This document shows, piece after piece, positions 57,818 through 64,000 of a stretch of DNA of 64,000 nucleotides (position 1 is the first letter of the stretch; each line of letters starts with the position of its first letter). Source of the stretch: an uncultured Aquimarina sp. Its GTDB lineage: Bacteria; Bacteroidota; Bacteroidia; Flavobacteriales; Flavobacteriaceae. Below the pieces are notes generated by a model. It worked only from the letters and a program-made list of their open reading frames with translations, searched no databases and was not told the origin of the DNA. The position numbers and the translations under genes were made by a program. The DNA lies in the NCBI GenBank assembly GCA_947496705.1, contig CANMDW010000006.1, positions 124,001-188,000 of the forward strand, read 5' to 3'.

Positions 57818-59353
57818 ATGAGCGATAATCAGGCCTTTTTTGATCATATTACCAAAGGATATACTACAAAAGGAGACTTTCTCACCCTGGGAGCAGCTAT
57901 GTATCAAGGAGAAACCGTAACCAATGCACATGTGAAGGTACCACTAAAAACATTAAACCGCCATGGATTAATTGCGGGAGCTACCGGTACCGGAAAAACC
58001 AAAACTTTGCAGGTTATTGCCGAAAACCTGAGTGAACAGGGAATCCCGGTGCTCTTGATGGACATAAAAGGAGATTTAAGCGGCCTTGCAGCTGCTAGTC
58101 CGGGTCATCCTAAAATTGATGAACGCCATGAAAAAATTGGTATTCCTTTTGAAGCCAAAGACTTTCCGGTAGAGATGCTAACCCTTTCTGAACAAAACGG
58201 TGTACGGCTACGAGCCACAGTGAGCGAATTTGGGCCTGTATTATTCTCCAGAATCCTGGACGTTACCGAAACACAAGCAGGAATTATTTCAATTATCTTT
58301 AAATATTGTGATGATAACAAATTACCATTACTGGATTTGAAAGACCTGAAAAAAGTATTACAATTTGCCACCCAGGAAGGCAAGAAAGAACTTGAAAAAG
58401 ACTATGGTCGTATTTCGACCGCATCAACAGGTTCCATTTTACGCAAAATTGTAGAACTGGAACAACAGGGAGCCGAGTTATTTTTTGGTGAAAAATCTTT
58501 TGAAGTTCAGGATTTATGTCGAATCGACGAAAATGGCAGGGGAATCATCAACATTATAAGATTAACCGATATACAAGATCGGCCTAAGTTATTCTCTACT
58601 TTTATGTTGAGCTTGCTAGCCGAAATTTATGGTACTTTCCCAGAACAGGGAGATAGCGGAAGACCCGAATTGATTATCTTTCTGGATGAAGCACATTTAA
58701 TTTTTAAAGAAGCATCGAATGCATTGATGGATCAAATTGAAAGTATTGTTAAACTGATACGGTCTAAAGGTGTAGGTCTCTATTTTGTAACCCAAAACCC
58801 AACAGATGTGCCAGAAGGAGTATTAAGTCAACTCGGATTAAAAGTGCAGCATGCATTAAGGGCGTTTACAGCCAAAGACCGAAAAGCAATTAAACTTACT
58901 GCAGAAAACTATCCGGATTCGGCATATTATGACACCAAAGAAATACTAACTTCTCTCGGGATTGGTGAAGCCCTGGTATCTGCACTTGATGAAAAAGGGC
59001 GCCCTACGCCCCTGGCAGCTACGATGCTGAGAGCACCTATGAGCAGAATGGACGTATTAACAGATAACGAGCTAAAAGAACTGCTTAAAAAATCGAAACT
59101 TATTTCAAAATATAATGAAGATATAGACCGGGAAAGTGCCTACGAACTCCTCAATGAAAAAATAGAAAAAGCTCAGGCCGAAGAAGCCAAAGCTGCCGCT
59201 AAGAAAGAAAGAGAAAAACTAAGCAAAAGCTCTTCCAGTTCACGTTCGGGAAGCAGAAGAAGCAGTGCCACCGAAAAAGCTGTGATAAAAGTATTAACCA
59301 GTGCAACTTTTATTAGAGGTGCCTTGGGAGTTCTTAATAAGTTATTAAAATAA
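57818..59353 (+). CDS. HerA-like helicase/ATPase (DUF853, YjgR-like)
   Basis: A 511-residue P-loop ATPase related to HerA/FtsK pumps. It has Walker A in IAGATGTGKTKTLQ (about 51-62), a conserved MDIKGDLSGLA block, Walker B in PELIIFLDEAHLIF (about 283-296), FVTQNPTDVPEGVLSQLG (sensor-like) and HALRAFTAKDRKAIKLTAE. The C-terminal tail (about 450-490) is a low-complexity Lys/Ala- then Ser/Arg-rich stretch. No nuclease (NurA) partner is next to it, which fits the stand-alone YjgR-like group. Its cellular role is not established. It is divergent from the RidA gene. Confidence 0.88.
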   Translation: MSDNQAFFDHITKGYTTKGDFLTLGAAMYQGETVTNAHVKVPLKTLNRHGLIAGATGTGKTKTLQVIAENLSEQGIPVLLMDIKGDLSGLAAASPGHPKIDERHEKIGIPFEAKDFPVEMLTLSEQNGVRLRATVSEFGPVLFSRILDVTETQAGIISIIFKYCDDNKLPLLDLKDLKKVLQFATQEGKKELEKDYGRISTASTGSILRKIVELEQQGAELFFGEKSFEVQDLCRIDENGRGIINIIRLTDIQDRPKLFSTFMLSLLAEIYGTFPEQGDSGRPELIIFLDEAHLIFKEASNALMDQIESIVKLIRSKGVGLYFVTQNPTDVPEGVLSQLGLKVQHALRAFTAKDRKAIKLTAENYPDSAYYDTKEILTSLGIGEALVSALDEKGRPTPLAATMLRAPMSRMDVLTDNELKELLKKSKLISKYNEDIDRESAYELLNEKIEKAQAEEAKAAAKKEREKLSKSSSSSRSGSRRSSATEKAVIKVLTSATFIRGALGVLNKLLK

Positions 59354-59393
59354 TTTACGTTATAGTTTATAGATTATTTAATTAACAGGAAAT

Positions 59394-59963
59394 ATGATAA
59401 AAAGAATTTTTCAAGCCCTTCTCTTCACACTAATTACTTTTAGTTGTCAAAAAGAGCAAAAACAAGATCCTTTTGAAATAACCCCCAACAGGATTGGGTT
59501 CTTAACCAATGAAACTAAAATTAGCCAATTGGATTCTATTTTTGCTATGGATTCGATTGCCAAACTAATTCCAAGCGGTACATCATTTAACAGTACTACC
59601 GAATTTGAAATCTATGAGAAAGGAGGAAATAAGCTTCTTGTTTTAGAAGCCGGAAAAGAATCTGATCCAACGGCTACTATAGAGAATATTCAGGTAATTG
59701 ACCCCAGATATAAAACTCCTTCTGGCATATCCTCTAAAAGTATGTTTAAAGATATCAAAGACCATTATACGATCTCAAAAATCAATAATACTTTAAGTAC
59801 AGCCGTGGTCTTTGTTGATAGTATCCAGGCTTATTTTACCATAGATAAAAAACAATTACCTGGTGAATTTCAAAATACTACAGATACAAAAATCAAAGCT
59901 TCAGATATCCCTGATTCTGCAAAAATCAAGCATTTCTGGATACGTTGGGATGCAAATGAGTAG
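59394..59963 (+). CDS. Hypothetical lipoprotein
   Basis: I do not recognise a family. The 189-residue protein begins MIKRIFQALLFTLITFSC, a lipoprotein signal with predicted lipidated Cys18. The mature part starts with a polar QKEQKQDPFE segment and includes ITPNRIGFLTNETKISQLD, resembling small Bacteroidota proteins that recur as single-domain lipoproteins. It ends IKHFWIRWDANE. It starts 41 bp after the ATPase gene on the same strand. Confidence 0.75.
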   Translation: MIKRIFQALLFTLITFSCQKEQKQDPFEITPNRIGFLTNETKISQLDSIFAMDSIAKLIPSGTSFNSTTEFEIYEKGGNKLLVLEAGKESDPTATIENIQVIDPRYKTPSGISSKSMFKDIKDHYTISKINNTLSTAVVFVDSIQAYFTIDKKQLPGEFQNTTDTKIKASDIPDSAKIKHFWIRWDANE

Positions 59964-60049
59964 GTAATAAACAGCTTATGTAATCTGCTATTGGTAGGCA
60001 GTAATAATTTGTATTAAGATTGCCAGCGATGTTTTATATTTTTATAATT

Positions 60050-60424
60050 ATGACTATGACAAAAAAATACATCATTCAAAATGCTCCGTTTATAGTTCCA
60101 ACTACCGATGGAAAGCTCATCGAAGAGCATTTTGGTAAAGCCTCGGATGGAAATTCGCAAATCAGCATCGCTCATATGATCGCCCCACCACATTGGAGTG
60201 AACCCTTTCAAACTCCCGAATTTGATGAATATACCTATATTATACGTGGAAAAAAACAGTTTACTATTGAAGATGAGAAAATCATTTTGAAATCGGGCCA
60301 GTCTATAAAAGTCAAAAAAAACACCAGAATTCAATATGCAAATCCTTTTGATGAAGCATGTGAATATCTTGCCATTTGTCTTCCTGCATTTTCTGTGGAG
60401 GCAGTACATCGCGAAGATAAATGA
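60050..60424 (+). CDS. Cupin-domain protein
   Basis: A small cytoplasmic cupin (124 residues from the chosen start). Motif 1 is in PHWSEPFQTPEFDEYTYIIRG, with His, Glu and possible metal ligands, and motif 2 around GQSIKVKKNTRIQYANPFD. There is no second cupin domain. The frame is open from 60020, but the first Met residues encode a hydrophobic MPAMFYIFIIM unlikely to belong; starts at 60050 or 60056 precede the conserved TKKYIIQNAPF. Its stop overlaps the next start (ATGA), so it is translationally coupled to the hydrolase. Substrate unknown. Confidence 0.8.
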   Translation: MTMTKKYIIQNAPFIVPTTDGKLIEEHFGKASDGNSQISIAHMIAPPHWSEPFQTPEFDEYTYIIRGKKQFTIEDEKIILKSGQSIKVKKNTRIQYANPFDEACEYLAICLPAFSVEAVHREDK

Positions 60425-61260
60425 GAGAAAAATTTCAAAAATACTTACCTCTTATTATTGGAAAACAGCTCCAATTCTTATTCTTTTTTTCCCGAAAGAA
60501 AGCACTTGCTAAAGCATACATTCTTTTTTGTACCCCAAGAAAAGGAAGGATATTACCCGAACAAGAATATTTTCTGGAAGAAGCCGAAGATGAAATTATT
60601 CTTATCGATGATGCGCAGATCCAAACCTATCGATGGCCAAATATGGGTGAAACTATTCTAATGGTACATGGATGGGAAAGCAATACACATCGCTGGAGGA
60701 CTTTAATTCAAAAATTACACGAAAAGAATTTTAATGTTGTTGCATTTGATGCACCGGCACATGGTAATTCTTCAGGGAAAATTTTAAATGTTCCGTTATA
60801 CACAAAATGCCTGCAAAAAATTGTTGAATTATACCGCCCCAATCACATTTTAGGGCATTCTGTTGGAGGTACAGCTACTATATTTCATCAATACACATAT
60901 CCCAATCAGGAAATAGAAAAACTAATTATTTTGGCTCCTCCTTCAGAATTGTCAAGGATTATGAAAGGGTATCAGGAGATATTAAAACTCTCCCCAAAGT
61001 TTATGAACGCTTTGAATCAGCATTTTAAGGATAAACACGGTTTTTATTTTGAAGAGTTTTCGGCGGCTCTTTTTGCTAAAAAACTTACTAAAAAAGGCTT
61101 ATTGATTCATGATAAACATGATGATGTTGCTCCACATACAGAAGCAGAAGATATTAGTAAAAACTGGAATGATGTTCAATTTATCACTACAGAAGATTTT
61201 GGCCACTCTTTATTTTTTGACGAAGTTGATGATATGATTCTTGACTTTTTGAAAGATTAA
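60421..61260 (+). CDS. Alpha/beta-hydrolase
   Basis: A 279-residue alpha/beta-hydrolase fold enzyme. The oxyanion region is MVHGWESNTHRWRTLIQKL, the nucleophile elbow GHSVGGTATIFHQ (Ser about 143), the acid Asp is in HDKHDDVAPHTEAEDI (about 240) and the His in TTEDFGHSLFFDEVDD (about 265). Most similar in pattern to esterase or lipase-like members. It overlaps the cupin gene by 4 bp, suggesting a functional pair. Confidence 0.88.
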   Translation: MREKFQKYLPLIIGKQLQFLFFFSRKKALAKAYILFCTPRKGRILPEQEYFLEEAEDEIILIDDAQIQTYRWPNMGETILMVHGWESNTHRWRTLIQKLHEKNFNVVAFDAPAHGNSSGKILNVPLYTKCLQKIVELYRPNHILGHSVGGTATIFHQYTYPNQEIEKLIILAPPSELSRIMKGYQEILKLSPKFMNALNQHFKDKHGFYFEEFSAALFAKKLTKKGLLIHDKHDDVAPHTEAEDISKNWNDVQFITTEDFGHSLFFDEVDDMILDFLKD

Positions 61261-61520
61261 GAGTCAACACTATATCGAAATGACCATCTTTTTATAACTC
61301 CCCCCTACACTAAAAACCCCAGTTAGCAAATTTTAACCTTACATGATCTATATGTTAATTTCAAAAATATGGGGTTAATAAAGCCACTTCTTCTTAATAA
61401 AAAAAGTGTTTTCACAGCAAAAAAGAGTACTTCACTCATTTACAAGTGCAGTTCACTCATTATAGTTTCCTCAAAAGGTATCCAAAACATAGATTTATGA
61501 CAAACTAAAGTTATAAAAAC

Positions 61521-62537
61521 ATGAAAAATAAAATTTACGTTCTGCTATTATTAATAAGTTCTATTGCTTCTGCTCAGATAAGAGGAAATGCTGGAACTAT
61601 TTCCAGACAAAACATTATGGCTGTGGCAGATTTAGAAAAACCTGCTCTTTACGGAAACGAAATACAACAATTCAGGCATCAAAATTTAGTACCCAACCCA
61701 ATACTAACAATAGATGTTAAAGTCTTAAGCAATATTGTTGCAGATTCTTATACCGCCATTTTTAATATCATACAAATCGGAAAAACATCTGAAGAAACCA
61801 ATACACTAATGAATGAGAGGGTGGCAAAGGTAAAAAACGAATTACACGCCAAAGGTATTTTGGAAGAAGACATCATTATCGATGTAATATCATTTGTTCC
61901 TGTGTATGAAACTGTAGTAGAAAAAAAACTGTTTAGCAAAAAATACAACGAAGTGCCCAAAGGTTTTGAATTACAGCAAAATATTCATGTAAAATTCACT
62001 AAAGTAAATCAGTTTCAGGAAATACTCTCTGCCTGTGCAAATAATGAGGTATACAACCTGGTAAAAGTAGATTATTTTATCAACGATATACAAGCAGTAT
62101 ATAGACAACTACGTGTAGAAATATTAAAAATCCTAAAAGAAAAACAACAATTATATGCCGATTTAGGTTTTGACCTAGCATCATATCATCCAACAGTTGC
62201 AGATACTAAATACTGTTACTTTCCAGAAGAGTTTTACAAAAATTACCAGGCTTTTAACAGCACTTCTTTAGAAGCGCTTAGCAAAAAACAAGGGGTTGTA
62301 ACAGCAAAAAAACAAATTTCTTATTATTATGATCCTATTTCCTATAAAGATTATGATATGGTTATAAATGCCGCTATAGTAGAACCCGTTGTGCAAACAG
62401 GACTGGAAATAAAACTACAATACATCCCAAAACCAAAAGAACTAAAACCCGGTGAAAAAGAAATTACAAAACCCAGGTACTTTTTAATATCACCAAATGG
62501 AGACATCGATATTAAGGAATTAAAACCTGGTGAATAA
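61521..62537 (+). CDS. Secreted SIMPL-domain (DUF541-like) protein
   Basis: Exported 338-residue protein with signal peptide MKNKIYVLLLLISSIASAQ. The region around TIDVKVLSNIVADSYTAIFN, TNTLMNERVAKVKNELHAKG, IIIDVISFVPVYETV and AVYRQLRVEILKILKEKQQ has the alternating strand/helix pattern of SIMPL domains. The C-terminus repeats the heptad KELKPGE twice, separated by about 20 residues. Function unknown. The upstream 260 bp shows no clear promoter box. Confidence 0.72.
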   Translation: MKNKIYVLLLLISSIASAQIRGNAGTISRQNIMAVADLEKPALYGNEIQQFRHQNLVPNPILTIDVKVLSNIVADSYTAIFNIIQIGKTSEETNTLMNERVAKVKNELHAKGILEEDIIIDVISFVPVYETVVEKKLFSKKYNEVPKGFELQQNIHVKFTKVNQFQEILSACANNEVYNLVKVDYFINDIQAVYRQLRVEILKILKEKQQLYADLGFDLASYHPTVADTKYCYFPEEFYKNYQAFNSTSLEALSKKQGVVTAKKQISYYYDPISYKDYDMVINAAIVEPVVQTGLEIKLQYIPKPKELKPGEKEITKPRYFLISPNGDIDIKELKPGE

Positions 62538-62608
62538 CTTATAAATGGATTCTTATTTGAAATAATATCGAATCGATATAAAAAACCTGGTTAGATTGAT
62601 TTTTGAAA

Positions 62609-62833
62609 GTTATGTTGGGTTCCTACCTGGTAAAAATGGGTTCCTACACGTTATGTTGGGCTCCTACCTGGTAAAAGTGGGGTCCTACGCGTTATTTTGG
62701 GCTCCTACCCGGTAAAAATGGGTTCCTACCTGTTATTTTGGGTTCCTACCCGGTAGAAATGGGTTCCTACCATATAAAAGTGGGTTCCTACGCGTTATTT
62801 TGGGTTCTAGGGTGGTAGGATAGGTTCCAGAAT
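62609..62833. repeat. Tandem repeat array, 41 bp unit with internal half-unit
   Basis: About five copies of a 41 bp unit start with GTTATGTTGGG or GTTATTTTGGG. Each contains two GGGTTCCTAC-like decamers about 20-21 bp apart, joined by CTGGTAAAAAT or variants. The fourth copy has an extra half-unit, and the final copy is degenerate (GGTTCTAGGGTGGTAGGA). There are no unique spacers. The array ends 48 bp before the rluF start codon, so it could affect its expression. Confidence 0.88.
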
Positions 62834-62857
62834 GTTATTTTTGTTATCATAAAAATC

Positions 62858-62865
62858 TATCTTTG
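62858..62865 (+). promoter_or_regulatory. Candidate -7 box for rluF
   Basis: TATCTTTG is an exact match to TAnnTTTG, 16 bp before the ATG. A TTTG lies upstream at 62840-62843, but the 14 bp spacing is shorter than the usual 17-23, so the -33 element is uncertain. Confidence 0.5.
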
Positions 62866-62881
62866 CATACTATTTTATTTT

Positions 62882-63724
62882 ATGCCTGAAAAAACATTCA
62901 CCAGACTTAATAAATACCTAAGTGAAGTTGGGTATTGCTCACGTCGTGAAGCTGATAAATTAATTGATCAGGGGCGTGTGACTATTAATGGACAAGTACC
63001 CGAAATGGGTACCAAAGTCGCTCCTGAAGATGTAGTGCGTGTTGATGGAGAATTGATTAATGAACCTAAAGAAAAGCATGTCTATCTTGCCTTCAATAAA
63101 CCTGTAGGGATTGTTTGCACCACAGCACAAAACGAAAAAGATAACATTATTGACTATATAAATTATCCAAAACGTATTTTTCCCATCGGACGATTAGACA
63201 AACCAAGTGAAGGACTTATTTTTTTGACCAGTGACGGCAACATTGTCAATAAGATTCTTCGTGCCAGAAATAACCACGAAAAAGAATATGTAGTCACCGT
63301 AAATAAACTTATTAGCCCATTATTTATAAAACGAATGAGTAATGGTATTCCTATTCTGGATACCATCACCCGAAAATGCGAAGTAGAACAAATTAGTAAA
63401 TATACTTTTAGGATTGTGCTCACTCAGGGATTAAATCGTCAGATTAGAAGAATGTGTGAGTATCTGGGATATGAGGTAGTACAACTGAAGCGCATACGGA
63501 TTATGAATGTGACCCTTGATGTCCCTGTTGGTAAATGGCGGTATCTCACAGAAGAAGAATTGAAAGTCATCAACGCTGATGTTAATGATTCTAGTAAAAC
63601 AGAAGAAGCTTCGGTCATAAAAGAGTCTAAACCAAAACGACCAAATGCTAGTTCTAAAAATACTTCCTCTAAAAGAGAAATACCAAAATCAAAAAATAAA
63701 AAACGTAGAGATCACAGAAGATAA
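62882..63724 (+). CDS. rluF: 23S rRNA pseudouridine synthase, RluF-type
   Basis: Converts a uridine of 23S rRNA (2604 in E. coli) to pseudouridine. The 280-residue protein has an S4 RNA-binding domain ([20 protein letters not shown], about 7-60), then the RsuA/RluB/E/F-family catalytic domain with [20 protein letters not shown] (catalytic Asp about 106), [34 protein letters not shown] and the RluF-like [22 protein letters not shown] Lys/Arg/Ser-rich basic tail (about 235-280) is common in this subgroup. The pattern agrees with E. coli RluF, including the basic tail. Confidence 0.92.
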   Translation: MPEKTFTRLNKYLSEVGYCSRREADKLIDQGRVTINGQVPEMGTKVAPEDVVRVDGELINEPKEKHVYLAFNKPVGIVCTTAQNEKDNIIDYINYPKRIFPIGRLDKPSEGLIFLTSDGNIVNKILRARNNHEKEYVVTVNKLISPLFIKRMSNGIPILDTITRKCEVEQISKYTFRIVLTQGLNRQIRRMCEYLGYEVVQLKRIRIMNVTLDVPVGKWRYLTEEELKVINADVNDSSKTEEASVIKESKPKRPNASSKNTSSKREIPKSKNKKRRDHRR

Positions 63725-63817
63725 GTACCGTTGTTAATTAAATCCCAATTTTCTATACCTCCGGTTTACTCCTTCTTTCAAAATAAGTAAATTACCTACT
63801 CATTAATTCTTAATACA

Positions 63818-64000
63818 ATGATACGGTTAGTCTTTGCTTTATTCTTTTTGATAAATATGACAACTATAGCTCAAGGTGAATATGAACCTTCGGCAGCATA
63901 TCCTTTTGGGCAGCCTAATCCCGATGCGCCAAAAGAAATTCTTGATTACCAACCTTTAATAGGTATCTGTGATTGTATATCTAAAAGACGTAATAAAGAT
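63818..64000 (+). CDS. Secreted hypothetical protein, 3' truncated by the window end
   Basis: An ATG at 63818 opens a frame that stays open to the end of the window (61 codons). It begins MIRLVFALFFLINMTTIAQ, a signal peptide, and continues GEYEPSAAYPFGQPNPDAPK with LIGICDCISKRR further on. The Gln-Gly after the signal is a plausible cleavage site. I do not recognise the family from this fragment. Confidence 0.6.
   Translation, partial: MIRLVFALFFLINMTTIAQGEYEPSAAYPFGQPNPDAPKEILDYQPLIGICDCISKRRNKD

Larger units (their letters stand above)
62538..62881. other. 344 bp intergenic region upstream of rluF
   Basis: Almost all of it is the tandem repeat array at 62609-62833, followed by the short AT-rich promoter region of rluF. 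No gene. Confidence 0.6.

Overview
The window comes from a marine-type member of the Bacteroidota, most likely a Flavobacteriaceae species close to Aquimarina. The genus is an inference. What supports it is the low G+C, SusC/SusD pairs, hybrid two-component sensors, Type IX secretion (T9SS) C-terminal sorting domains, a fused SecDF, and TAnnTTTG-type promoter boxes.

Positions 1 to about 38.3 kb hold two adjacent polysaccharide utilisation loci (PULs). PUL 1 consists of a truncated GH30 galactanase-like enzyme with Fn3, RICIN and T9SS domains (1-1872), a hybrid sensor/AraC regulator on the minus strand (1919-5983), SusC and SusD (6233-11344) and a large FG-GAP/UnbV lipoprotein (11526-14876). 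PUL 2 has a second hybrid sensor (34387-38343, plus strand). Divergent from it is a long minus-strand block: SusC, SusD, a GH43 lipoprotein, a clan GH-A hydrolase, a GH43-RICIN enzyme, a galactose mutarotase, a sialidase-fold/GH93-like RICIN enzyme and two GH43 subfamily 24 exo-beta-1,3-galactanase-like enzymes. Together these fit stepwise removal of arabinose side chains and the galactan backbone of a type II arabinogalactan. That substrate is inferred from the enzyme families. An IS3-type transposase remnant lies inside PUL 2.

The minus-strand CAZyme block is punctuated by two families of roughly 175-210 bp nested inverted-repeat elements, two copies each (type A at 14971 and 23925; type B at 16891 and 26635). 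Each copy sits just downstream of a minus-strand CAZyme stop codon. Stem sequences differ between copies while base pairing is kept, and both families share a CCCTTTAGGGT core. This is the most unusual signal in the window. Two further 41-42 bp tandem arrays (38377-38543 and 62609-62833) and another nested inverted repeat (46175-46292) lie outside the PULs.

From about 38.9 kb onward the content is mostly core genome: secDF, a small conserved hypothetical, mdh, an S8 protease, an outer-membrane barrel, a PQQ-type propeller protein, gyrB, an enolase-superfamily dipeptide epimerase, asnB, a DUF2911 protein, queE, a secreted RidA protein, a HerA-like ATPase, a lipoprotein, a cupin/hydrolase pair, a SIMPL-domain protein, rluF and the start of a secreted protein cut by the window edge. 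No rRNA, tRNA, CRISPR array or intact mobile element was seen.
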